The position numbers were made by a program, and so were the translations under genes. From IMG/VR virus record IMGVR_UViG_3300009126_000027, positions 1 to 29,005 of that record: a DNA stretch of 29,005 nucleotides; one strand, written 5' to 3'. Of this stretch, positions 15,127 to 22,220 are shown one piece after another; position 1 is the stretch's first letter; each line of letters opens with the position of its first letter. The DNA is from a virus. Under the pieces are notes generated by a model, which was given only the letters and a program-made list of their open reading frames with translations, was not told where the DNA came from and did no database searches.

Positions 15127-15983
15127 ATGAACTTAGTATTATCTCAGTTGAAGAAAGACTGTCCGAAGATGTAGGATTAAAAATAGTAGTGGCTGGAGTG
15201 TCGGGAGTTGGTAAAACCAGCTTAGTCTGGACGTTGCCAGCAGATGAAACCCTGATGATGGACTTGGAAGCTGGAACCCTGTCAATTGAAGGCTGGGCTG
15301 GTGACATGATTAGACCTAAAACGTGGCAAGATGCTGAGGATTTTGCTTGTCTGCTTGGTGGTCCAAATCCGTCGCTAAAGAACAATATGCCCTACTCGGA
15401 AGCACATTATCAGGCTTTAAAGGAAAACTATAAGCTACTTGATCTGGAAAAATACAAAACAATTTTTGTTGACTCGATCACAATCGCAGCAAGATTGTGT
15501 TTTTCTTGGTGTCAGAACCAAGAAGAAAACATAAGCACTAGAAGCGGAAAGATTGATACCAGAGCTGTGTATGGAATGCATGGCAGGAAAATGATTGCTT
15601 GGCTTACCCAGTTGCAACATATAAGAAACAAGAATGTAATCTTTGTTGGTATTTTGGAAGAAAAAACCGATGACTTCAATCGCACAACCTATGGGTTGCA
15701 GATGGAAGGAGCCAAAACCAGCAGGGAATTACCTGGCATCGTTGATGAAATAATTACCATGGCAGTCATGGAAGATGGCAACAACGAGCCTTACCGAGCT
15801 TTTGTTTGTACCACATTGAATCCCTATGGCTATCCAGCCAAGGATCGTTCAGGCAGGTTACAGACGATTGAAGAACCCCATTTGGGGAGACTTATGCAAA
15901 AGATGGTTACGCAAAGAAGCACACCATTGAGCGAAAAAACCTTAAATCATAATTTACCAAAAGAGGAAAAAGAAAATGACTGA
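15123..15983 (+). CDS. Sak4-like RecA-fold ATPase (putative single-strand annealing recombinase)
   Basis: A 286-residue P-loop ATPase. The Walker A motif is GVSGVGKT (residues 25-32). A hydrophobic strand ending in Asp (IFVDSITIAAR, about residue 115) is Walker B. The early DLEAGTLSIEGW is a feature I know from Sak4-type phage NTPases. These act as single-strand annealing or RecA-like recombinases, usually together with the phage SSB encoded next to them. Here the SSB-like gene overlaps by 8 nt, which supports the call. The C-terminus has a region DEIITMAVMEDG and a hydrophilic tail. The gene is of normal length for the family. Confidence 0.85.
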   Translation: MNELSIISVEERLSEDVGLKIVVAGVSGVGKTSLVWTLPADETLMMDLEAGTLSIEGWAGDMIRPKTWQDAEDFACLLGGPNPSLKNNMPYSEAHYQALKENYKLLDLEKYKTIFVDSITIAARLCFSWCQNQEENISTRSGKIDTRAVYGMHGRKMIAWLTQLQHIRNKNVIFVGILEEKTDDFNRTTYGLQMEGAKTSRELPGIVDEIITMAVMEDGNNEPYRAFVCTTLNPYGYPAKDRSGRLQTIEEPHLGRLMQKMVTQRSTPLSEKTLNHNLPKEEKEND

Positions 15984-16560
15984 AATTAATTTGAATGATG
16001 CAGAAATCTCCACTGGAGATTACGAGCTTATCCCAGATGGCACGATAGCCAAAGTGTCCATGCTGGTTAAACCAGGAGGAGAAGGCGAAGGCGGTTGGCT
16101 TACACAAGCAGCGTCTGGAAACCTTTATCTTAATTGTGAATTTGTTGTTACCGAGGGCAAGTATGCCAGAAGAAAGTTTTGGCAGGTATTGGTTTTGGTA
16201 GGTGGCAAGAAAAACGAAAAGGGCGAATCAATGAGCGCCAACATCAGCAAGGCTACATTACGAGCCATTGTTGAGTCAGCCAAGGGAGTTGATCCCAAAG
16301 ACACATCGGAAGACGCAAAAGCCAAAAGAGTTTTGCAGAGCTTTGATGATCTTAATGGTCTTGAGTTTACAGCGAAGATCAAGATAGAGAAAGGAACGGA
16401 TGGCTATGCCGACAAGAACAATCTTGGTGGCGTTATCGCTTCCACTTCCAATCTTTATTTGGGTCAGGGATCAGTAACAGTGACAGCAACTGCTACAAAA
16501 ACTGAAATCAAATCCAGCGAAGAGAAAAAAGAAGTAAATGTTCCAGACTGGGCTCGGTAA
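15976..16560 (+). CDS. SSB-like phage protein (DUF669 type)
   Basis: A 194-residue protein overlapping the ATPase gene by 8 nt. The N-terminus (IPDGTIAKVSMLVKPGG, then GNLYLNCEFVVTEGKYA and RRKFWQVLVLVGG) has alternating hydrophobic beta strands of OB-fold type. The second part (FDDLNGLEFTAKIKIEKG) resembles DUF669-type phage proteins that accompany Sak4 ATPases. The C-terminus is acidic, then polar, ending DWAR, as is common in single-strand-binding proteins where the tail recruits partners. The role is binding of single-stranded DNA during replication and annealing. It is supported by fold-like pattern and context; residue-level proof is lacking. Confidence 0.75.
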   Translation: MTEINLNDAEISTGDYELIPDGTIAKVSMLVKPGGEGEGGWLTQAASGNLYLNCEFVVTEGKYARRKFWQVLVLVGGKKNEKGESMSANISKATLRAIVESAKGVDPKDTSEDAKAKRVLQSFDDLNGLEFTAKIKIEKGTDGYADKNNLGGVIASTSNLYLGQGSVTVTATATKTEIKSSEEKKEVNVPDWAR

Positions 16561-16581
16561 CACTAAGAGAAGGGGAGAAAT

Positions 16582-18237
16582 GTGTTACTCAGACCTTACC
16601 AAAAGGAAGCAGTAGAAAATGCGAAACGACACCTAGAGGAATATAAAAATACTCTAGTGGTCGCGCCAACAGGCTCTGGAAAAACCATAATGCTTTCATC
16701 GTTGATTGGGGAAACCCTTAATGGTGGAAGAGCGTTGGTTTTGCAACATAGAGATGAACTGGTTAATCAGAACATGGACAAGTTCCATGCGATAAACCCA
16801 AACCTTGATACCTCTGTCGTCAACTCAAAAATCAAGGACTGGGATTCTGCAATACAGTTTGCGATGGTGCAAACATTACAGCGTTCAAAGAACTTAGAAG
16901 CTATGGTGGCTCCAGATCTGTTGGTCGTTGATGAAGCTCATCACACGACAGCTCCCACTTACCGAAAGATAATATCCCGCGCAAAACATCTGAACCCAGA
17001 TGTCAGGGTTGCTGGCTTTACTGCAACACCGAATCGTGGAGACAAAAAAGGGCTCATTGATATTTTTAATAATGTTGCCCACCAGATAGACATTGCCCAG
17101 CTTATTGCCTTGGGTTTTTTAGTTAAGCCAAAAACATTTGTCATTGATCTTGGGGTCAATGATGAGTTGCAAGGAGTAAGAAAAACAGCTCTCGACTATG
17201 ACATGAATGAGGTTGAAAGAATTATGAACAAGCGTGTCATCAACAAAAGAGTGGTTGAAGAATGGAAAAAGAAAGCTGGAGACAGAACCACCTTGGTCTT
17301 TTGCTCAACCATAAGACACGCGGAAGAAGTCTTGCATGAGTTTAAGGAACAGGGAATATTGGCAGACATGGTAACAAGCGAAACTCCCAGCAAGAAAAGG
17401 GAAGCGTTATTGTTAGCCCTTGAGAGAGGAGAGATAAGGGTGTTGGTCAATGTTGCGGTGCTGACCGAAGGTTTTGATTGTCCACCAGTCAGTTGCGTTA
17501 TCCTATTGAGACCCTGCTCCTACAAATCAACCATGGTACAGATGATTGGTCGTGGCTTAAGGATTATTGATCCAGAAGAATATCCAGACATTATAAAAAC
17601 AGATTGTGTTGTCATGGACTTTGGCATCTCGGTGTTACTCCACGGAACCTTGGAAGATACGCCTGACCTGATGGGAAAGCTGGCTACCGAAGGCGAAGCA
17701 CCGACAAAAGACTGTCCAGACTGTGATGCAATTGTGCCTGCTGCCTGTAGGGTGTGCCCAATCTGTGGTTTTGAATTTGCCACCATCAACAAGCATGGAG
17801 AGCTCGTCAAGTTTATCCTGACCGAAGTTGACCTGTTTGAAAAGTCTCCATTCAGGTGGGTTGATTTATTTGGCACAGGTAAAGCGCTGATGGCATCTGG
17901 CTTTGATGCTTGGGTTGGTGTATTTAGCTCTGGTAAACATTACGCAGCAATCGGTAGGAAGGGCAGGAACAAACCAAGAGTTTTGGCAATTGGCGAGAAG
18001 ATCAATGCGTTGGCTGTTGCCGATGATTTTTTGAGAGCCAACGAGAACAACAGCAGTGTCAGGAAATCAAAACAATGGCTGAACGATACATCAACAGCAA
18101 AACAAAGGGATCATCTAAGGAATTACAACTACAACATAGGTGAGTTTAATTTTGGGTTTACCAAGTACGATGCAATGTGCCACCTGAACTTTGTCTGGAA
18201 CCGACCAGCTATTGAAAAGATTATCGGAGTCAGGTGA
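16582..18237 (+). CDS. SF2 DNA/RNA helicase with C-terminal zinc ribbon
   Basis: A 551-residue superfamily 2 helicase. Visible motifs in order are LRPYQ (residues 3-7), Walker A APTGSGKT (28-35), DEAH in VVDEAHH, FTATPNR (motif III), TLVFCSTIRHAE (motif IV), LTEGFDCP (motif V) and QMIGRGLR (motif VI). A four-Cys zinc ribbon follows (CPDC, then CRVCPICG). The start is GTG at 16582 with AGGGGAG 8 nt upstream; an ATG at 16580 is out of frame. It probably unwinds DNA in recombination-dependent replication together with the Sak4-like and SSB-like proteins. Its stop overlaps the next gene's start by 4 nt (GTGATGG). Confidence 0.92.
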   Translation: MLLRPYQKEAVENAKRHLEEYKNTLVVAPTGSGKTIMLSSLIGETLNGGRALVLQHRDELVNQNMDKFHAINPNLDTSVVNSKIKDWDSAIQFAMVQTLQRSKNLEAMVAPDLLVVDEAHHTTAPTYRKIISRAKHLNPDVRVAGFTATPNRGDKKGLIDIFNNVAHQIDIAQLIALGFLVKPKTFVIDLGVNDELQGVRKTALDYDMNEVERIMNKRVINKRVVEEWKKKAGDRTTLVFCSTIRHAEEVLHEFKEQGILADMVTSETPSKKREALLLALERGEIRVLVNVAVLTEGFDCPPVSCVILLRPCSYKSTMVQMIGRGLRIIDPEEYPDIIKTDCVVMDFGISVLLHGTLEDTPDLMGKLATEGEAPTKDCPDCDAIVPAACRVCPICGFEFATINKHGELVKFILTEVDLFEKSPFRWVDLFGTGKALMASGFDAWVGVFSSGKHYAAIGRKGRNKPRVLAIGEKINALAVADDFLRANENNSSVRKSKQWLNDTSTAKQRDHLRNYNYNIGEFNFGFTKYDAMCHLNFVWNRPAIEKIIGVR

Positions 18238-19178
18238 TGGTGCAATACCAATGGAAAAAAACAACCTTGCAGGAAGAGTTTGATAGTTTTATGAGAGATG
18301 CTCTGCGTGGCAAGTTGCCCAAACAACACAAGAAAAAAGAAACAAGAAAAAAAAATTTAACGATTGACTCAATATTAACAAATTTGGTTTCTGATCTTGT
18401 CCCCGAAAATGATGTAGCTCTTCTGCTATCTGGTGGGGTTGATAGCATGAGCGTCGGGTTTTCAGCACATAGGCTTGGCAAAAAGATCACTGCCTATACA
18501 TTCAAAACAGACAAACACGATTCCTATGACTATAACAAAGCCAAAGAAGTTGCAGACAAAATGAACTGGGATTTTGTTGGAGTTGTTATTCCTACAGAAA
18601 ACTTAAAGGAAGACTTTTTTAAATTGTTGAATGAACATAATTGTATAAAAAAAACACACTTTGAATGTCTCTATCCATTTTTATATGTATATCCTAGAAT
18701 AAAAGAACAATATGTGTTGTCTGGTTGGGCTGCTGATGGATATTATGGTTTGTCAAAAAAAGCGATGATAAATTATAGACACTCTTTGGAGCTCTTGAAC
18801 CAATTTAGAGATGATTATTTTAAGCCTGAGAATAGAGCTGGTTATTGTTGGCATGAAAGATTAGCCAAAAAACACAATAAAGTTTTTTGTTCTCCATATC
18901 TTTCTAACGAAATAAAAGAATTTTTTTACAGCAAAGACTGGCAAACAATCAACAAGCCACAACAAAAGATACATGTAAGAACTTCCTTTGGTAAGTTTAA
19001 ATTATTTGGAGATATTAAAAACCACTTAAACTTACAAATTGATTCACAGATCAATAAAGTATTCGAGGCTTTAATTAGTGATGAAGAAATAAATTTCAAG
19101 AACAGAACCAGAATTATGGATATATGCAAAGACTGGATTAAGAGAAAGAATGACGATCAATTACTTATCAATATGTAG
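18234..19178 (+). CDS. Asparagine-synthetase-like PP-loop ATP-pyrophosphatase
   Basis: A 314-residue protein. The PP-loop SGGVDS (residues 66-71) in ALLLSGGVDSMSVGF and the later LSGWAADGYYGLSKKA (162-177) correspond to the two signature regions of asparagine synthetase B (SGGxDS and LSGEGADE-type). Such enzymes adenylate a carboxylate and then form an amide or related bond. The N-terminal glutaminase domain of AsnB (Cys1-type) is absent, so the nitrogen source must be ammonia, another amine or a separate partner. No QueC-type Cys zinc site and no reductase motif are seen. The gene overlaps the methyltransferase by 29 nt and so is probably co-expressed with it. In this context the substrate may be a carboxymethyl group on DNA or tRNA (inference). 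A free-amino-acid role cannot be excluded. Confidence 0.82.
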   Translation: MMVQYQWKKTTLQEEFDSFMRDALRGKLPKQHKKKETRKKNLTIDSILTNLVSDLVPENDVALLLSGGVDSMSVGFSAHRLGKKITAYTFKTDKHDSYDYNKAKEVADKMNWDFVGVVIPTENLKEDFFKLLNEHNCIKKTHFECLYPFLYVYPRIKEQYVLSGWAADGYYGLSKKAMINYRHSLELLNQFRDDYFKPENRAGYCWHERLAKKHNKVFCSPYLSNEIKEFFYSKDWQTINKPQQKIHVRTSFGKFKLFGDIKNHLNLQIDSQINKVFEALISDEEINFKNRTRIMDICKDWIKRKNDDQLLINM

Positions 19179-20358
19179 CGGGATAGAGTCCGCTTCCGTA
19201 GCTTGGCATCCGCTTGGATGGAATTGCGTTGGCGTTTCTGAGATTCACCCCTTTCGTTCTGCTGTGTTAAATTATCATTATCCAGAGATTAAAAACTTTG
19301 GAGACTTTACGGAGATTACAAAAGATGACTTCAGAAAAGAAACCTACCCAGACCTCCTTGTGGGAGGAACTCCCTGTGCCAGCTTCTCCATCGCTGGACT
19401 TAGAAAAGGATTTGAAGACGATAGAGGAAACCTCGCCTTGGAGTTTATACTCTTGGCTAATAGGCTTAAAACTTCGTGGGTTCTCTGGGAAAATGTCCCC
19501 GGCTTATTGTCCTCAGACAAAGGAAGGGATTTTGGAAACTTCCTCGGAGCGTTGGCAGAATGCGGGTATGGGTTCGCCTACAGGATTCTTAACACTGAAT
19601 TTGTCAGAACACAACGATTTCCAAGAGCACTCCCACAAAGACGAAGGCGTGTCTTCGTTGTCGGATGTCTTGGAAGCTGGAGAAGTCCCGCGAAGGTATT
19701 ATTTGACGGAGAAACAATGTCGGGGAATTATCCGCCGAGCCGAAAAAAACGAGAGAACCCTGCCAGAAAACCTACTCATCGCACTGGAAGAAGCGATCAA
19801 TACTTTCAAGACGCAACAGACAAAACAACCATAAGGCAAACAAGAAGCGACGGATATGTCGAAGATGACGTAGCTGGCACTATCGCTGCCAGAGATTACA
19901 AGTCTTCAACAGATTTGGTTGTGATGAGAGATAGCCAGACTGGTTCCAATGGGAAACCATGGAACGACGATGGTGTGTCTTGGTCGTTGACTGCTCACGA
20001 CAGATACACAGTGATTGAAACAAGCACCCCAGATAAGAGTGCTCGTATTTACAAAGATGAAGTTTCCCCTACCTTGAACGCCATGACTGGCGGAAACAGA
20101 CAGCCCATCATTCTTAAAGAACGTACCACAGCTCCGAGAAACAGCATCATCAGACGACTCACGCCAATTGAGTGTGAAAGGTTGCAAGGCTTTCCAGACA
20201 ACTACACCCAAATACCCTACAGAGGCAAACCAAAGGAACAGGCTCCTATATCACAAAGATATGAAGCCTGTGGTCGAGCCATGTCAATCAACGTCATGGA
20301 ATGGTTGGGAACAAGAATACAAATGGTACATGAAAGAAACAATGACAAAGCAATTTAA
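19150..20358 (+). CDS. C5-cytosine DNA methyltransferase with altered cofactor-pocket residues
   Basis: A 402-residue C5-cytosine methyltransferase. Motif I is SICSGIESASVAW (7-19). Motif IV is GGTPCASFS with catalytic Cys76. Motif VI is ENV (Glu114). Motif VIII is QRRRR (163-167). The target-recognition region (about 180-330) includes DDVAGTIAARDY and SPTLNAMTGG. The late motifs are RRLTPIECERLQGFP and GRAMSINV. Two positions are unusual. The residue after the catalytic Cys is Ala77 (Gln in most of the family). The motif X Asn (GNS/GNA; Asn304 of M.HhaI) is Arg376. Both line the cofactor pocket. The ATG at 19150 lies inside the PP-loop gene and follows AAGAGAAAG. The CmoA-like gene overlaps its 3' end. 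It may transfer a carboxymethyl rather than a methyl group (inference). Confidence 0.93.
   Translation: MTINYLSICSGIESASVAWHPLGWNCVGVSEIHPFRSAVLNYHYPEIKNFGDFTEITKDDFRKETYPDLLVGGTPCASFSIAGLRKGFEDDRGNLALEFILLANRLKTSWVLWENVPGLLSSDKGRDFGNFLGALAECGYGFAYRILNTEFVRTQRFPRALPQRRRRVFVVGCLGSWRSPAKVLFDGETMSGNYPPSRKKRENPARKPTHRTGRSDQYFQDATDKTTIRQTRSDGYVEDDVAGTIAARDYKSSTDLVVMRDSQTGSNGKPWNDDGVSWSLTAHDRYTVIETSTPDKSARIYKDEVSPTLNAMTGGNRQPIILKERTTAPRNSIIRRLTPIECERLQGFPDNYTQIPYRGKPKEQAPISQRYEACGRAMSINVMEWLGTRIQMVHERNNDKAI
19325..19834 (+). CDS. Overprinted protein encoded in the +1 frame inside the methyltransferase gene
   Basis: A 169-residue reading frame lies wholly inside the methyltransferase gene. Its ATG at 19325 has GGAG at 19311-19314, and a TTG at 19298 would be an earlier in-frame start. 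The C-terminal part, VSSLSDVLEAGEVPRRYYLT followed by KQCRGIIRRAEKNERTLP, is close to a segment I recall from many phage proteins of unknown function (SLSDILE, YFLS, CxGILRRAEKRG, LP). The middle, GFSGKMSPAYCPQTKEGI and AGMGSPTGFLTLN, fits the same group. So this frame is probably a real, conserved protein, not a chance opening. It has no membrane segment. I do not know its function; it may control or accompany the methyltransferase. Confidence 0.7.
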   Translation: MTSEKKPTQTSLWEELPVPASPSLDLEKDLKTIEETSPWSLYSWLIGLKLRGFSGKMSPAYCPQTKEGILETSSERWQNAGMGSPTGFLTLNLSEHNDFQEHSHKDEGVSSLSDVLEAGEVPRRYYLTEKQCRGIIRRAEKNERTLPENLLIALEEAINTFKTQQTKQP

Positions 20359-20989
20359 CTTTTCAGAGATAGATGATTTTGAAAGACACATAGATCTTTC
20401 AGTCCCTAACTTCTCCACTCTGGATAACATTTTCGTAAATGTAGCCAAGGAATACGCACAGGAAGAATCATCTGTGGTTGATTTGGGGTGTTCGACTGGT
20501 AGATTCCTGTCAAAGATACCAAAGATAAGTGGCTGTCACTACATCGGCATTGATTCCATTGACATGAAAGGCAGGAGAAAGGATTTTGGTTTCGTAAAAG
20601 GTGATTGTGAAACAGAATTAAAAAACATCGACAACATATCGGTGGTATCGTCGATGTTTTTTTTACAGTTTTTAGGTGCTCGAAAGAGAGCAAGGATATT
20701 GAGTGAGATTGCAAAAAGGATTAATTCTGGAGCGATCTTCCTGATTGCAGAAAAGGTTTATCTTAACGATAGCAGGTTACAGCATTTAATCCACAAGCTA
20801 CACATACAGGAAAAGAGAAAAAATTTTTCTGATGAAGAAATACTGGAAAAGGAATTGCAATTGTCCATATCCATGTTTTGCAAAAAAGAAGATGAGCTGA
20901 ATGAAGAATTAGGAAAATTGGGAAGCATGACGAAAGTTTGGCAAAGCTATAATTTTTTAGGCTATGTAATAAATAAAAAAAATGATTGA
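20330..20989 (+). CDS. CmoA-like SAM-dependent enzyme (putative carboxy-SAM synthase)
   Basis: A 219-residue class I methyltransferase-fold protein. Numbered from ATG 20330, landmarks match E. coli CmoA (247 residues): LSVPNFSTL (23-31) to RSVPGYSNI, VVDLGCSTG (49-57) to VYDLGCSLG, FFLQFLGARKR (110-120) to FTLQFLEPSER, AEKVYL (140-145) to SEKFSF, and VWQSYNFLGYVI near the end to LWFQCFNFGSLV. CmoA makes carboxy-S-adenosylmethionine from SAM and prephenate for tRNA wobble-uridine modification. By eye, the Arg I recall as CmoA R199, which holds the new carboxylate, aligns with Glu here, so the product is not certain. The gene overlaps the methyltransferase by 29 nt. ATG 20342 is an alternative start. 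An earlier ATG at 20168 would overlap too far. Confidence 0.82.
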   Translation: MKETMTKQFNFSEIDDFERHIDLSVPNFSTLDNIFVNVAKEYAQEESSVVDLGCSTGRFLSKIPKISGCHYIGIDSIDMKGRRKDFGFVKGDCETELKNIDNISVVSSMFFLQFLGARKRARILSEIAKRINSGAIFLIAEKVYLNDSRLQHLIHKLHIQEKRKNFSDEEILEKELQLSISMFCKKEDELNEELGKLGSMTKVWQSYNFLGYVINKKND

Positions 20990-21317
20990 ACACAATACAA
21001 TTTGCCCAGTGTGCTCAAGCCCAACCAAAGGCTTTTGCTTTGGACATAAAGAGTCGCTTGTTTTTTTTTGCTCAATGAAATGCCAGAAAGAATGGCGTGA
21101 ACAATCAAATGATGGAGAAGATATGGATTATTTTAAAAAGAAAGAACAGGTAGCGATGGAAAAAACCATCAAGGATCTTGGTGAGCTTGTGGGATACATG
21201 GGAATGGATCGACCCATGAGTGATTACTCCAAGGAAGAAATACTGGATTTAATAGACAGGGTTATACACTCATTCCAGAAGCACATGAAATTTGACCAAG
21301 GGGAGGTTCCGTTTTGA
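20982..21317 (+). CDS. Zinc-finger protein with DUF6511-like domain
   Basis: A 111-residue protein. The N-terminus has a four-Cys site, CPVCSSP and CSMKC (residues about 8-34), that should bind zinc. A helical domain follows, with KDLGELVGYMGMDRPMSDYS and EILDLIDRVIHSFQKHM, which I associate with DUF6511-type phage proteins. No function is known. It overlaps the CmoA-like gene by 8 nt and shares one base with the next start (TGATG), so it belongs to the same transcript as the modification genes and the nuclease. Confidence 0.78.
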   Translation: MIEHNTICPVCSSPTKGFCFGHKESLVFFCSMKCQKEWREQSNDGEDMDYFKKKEQVAMEKTIKDLGELVGYMGMDRPMSDYSKEEILDLIDRVIHSFQKHMKFDQGEVPF

Positions 21318-21484
21318 TGAACTGCTGGCACTGTAATACAAAACTTATCTGGGGTGGCGACCATGATGTGGAAGACAGCGACACTTATATTATGGAAACA
21401 AACCTGTCGTGCCCAGAGTGTGAATCTTTTGTGTTGGTTTATCTGCCTAAAACAATAAATAAAGAGGAAGAAAATGGCAATTGA
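21317..21484 (+). CDS. 55-residue zinc-ribbon protein
   Basis: ATG at 21317 overlaps the preceding stop (TGATG), and the gene ends at 21484. It encodes 55 residues: MNCWHCNTKLIWGGDHDVED, a middle DSDTYIMETNLSCPECES and a C-terminal FVLVYLPKT with an acidic end. Two Cys pairs, CWHC and CPEC, form a minimal zinc ribbon. The start MNCWHCxTxLIWGGDHD is one I recognise from small conserved phage proteins of unknown function. Its last 11 bases overlap the next gene (ATG at 21474). It is probably a partner or regulator of nucleic-acid enzymes in the same operon, but that is only a guess. Confidence 0.8.
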   Translation: MNCWHCNTKLIWGGDHDVEDSDTYIMETNLSCPECESFVLVYLPKTINKEEENGN

Positions 21485-22220
21485 TTTGAATCATTCTTAT
21501 GCATCTGGTGATGTCTCGGACATCATCAACAAAAAAATAGACTTGGCACTCACTAAGAAAAACAGAGAAACACCGCCAAGGAATTATCTTGGAGCATCCA
21601 TCTTGGGCAACCCATGTTCAAGACAGATCCAGTGGAATTACGAGCAGGTGGAAAAAGATGAAGGCAAAGGATTTTCTGGGCAGACACTGCGGATATTTGA
21701 AGCGGGACATTCATTTGAAGACATGGCGATTGGCTGGATCAGGGAAGCTGGCATTGATCTCAAGACAGAGAAGGAAGATGGATCCCAGTTTGGTTTCTCG
21801 GTAGCGCAAGGAAAGATCGCTGGACACATCGATGGAGTTATCTTGGATGGTCCGAGCAAGTGGCAGTACCCAATGCTCTGGGAATGCAAAAGCGCGAACC
21901 AGAAAAAGTTTAATGAGTTCAGGAACAATGGGTTGGAGAGTACCAACCAGACTTATGCAGCACAGGTTGCGATCTATCAAGCCTACATGAAGCTGGAAAA
22001 CCCAGCGTTATTTACTGTGGTAAACAAAAATACTTGCGAGCTCTACCATGAAGTAATACCATTTAATAATGAACTCGCTCAAAGAATTAGTGACAAAGCC
22101 GCCAATATCTTATCAGCAGTTCAGTCAAGCACCCTAATGCCCAGAGTTGCAAACAACAGCGACTATTATTTTTGTCGCTGGTGTGATTTTTACGAAAGAT
22201 GTTGGAATGAAGAAGGATAA
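21474..22220 (+). CDS. Cas4/RecB-like PD-(D/E)XK nuclease with predicted Fe-S cluster
   Basis: A 248-residue nuclease. A Cys near the N-terminus (Cys48 in GNPCSRQIQW) pairs with three Cys near the C-terminus (234, 237 and 243 in CRWCDFYERCW), the layout of Cas4/AddB-type 4Fe-4S nucleases. The catalytic set GHIDGVI and LWECKSA gives the Asp and Glu-x-Lys of PD-(D/E)XK enzymes. A conserved Gln helix (TYAAQVAIYQAYM) completes the RecB-nuclease pattern. It probably degrades or resects DNA ends in recombination and replication, working near the Sak4-like and primase-helicase proteins. It is not near any CRISPR array. The 3' end overlaps the primase gene by 14 nt. Confidence 0.88.
   Translation: MAIDLNHSYASGDVSDIINKKIDLALTKKNRETPPRNYLGASILGNPCSRQIQWNYEQVEKDEGKGFSGQTLRIFEAGHSFEDMAIGWIREAGIDLKTEKEDGSQFGFSVAQGKIAGHIDGVILDGPSKWQYPMLWECKSANQKKFNEFRNNGLESTNQTYAAQVAIYQAYMKLENPALFTVVNKNTCELYHEVIPFNNELAQRISDKAANILSAVQSSTLMPRVANNSDYYFCRWCDFYERCWNEEG

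Noticed and set aside
18234-19178. QueC, DndC or PAPS-reductase identity for the PP-loop gene
   Set aside because: The second block (LSGWAADGYYG) fits AsnB; the Cys zinc site of QueC and the motifs of the sulfur-transferring families are absent.
19298-19324. Earlier TTG start for the overprinted frame
   Set aside because: ATG 19325 has a good Shine-Dalgarno sequence at 19311-19314, while TTG has none; the conserved part begins later.
20168-20329. Long N-terminal extension of the CmoA-like protein
   Set aside because: The extra 54 residues fall wholly within the methyltransferase gene and do not match CmoA; ATG 20330 or 20342 fits the family start.
22147-22206. Longer start for the primase-helicase
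   Set aside because: The extra residues lie across the Cys motif of the nuclease in another frame and look like hydrophobic chance sequence.
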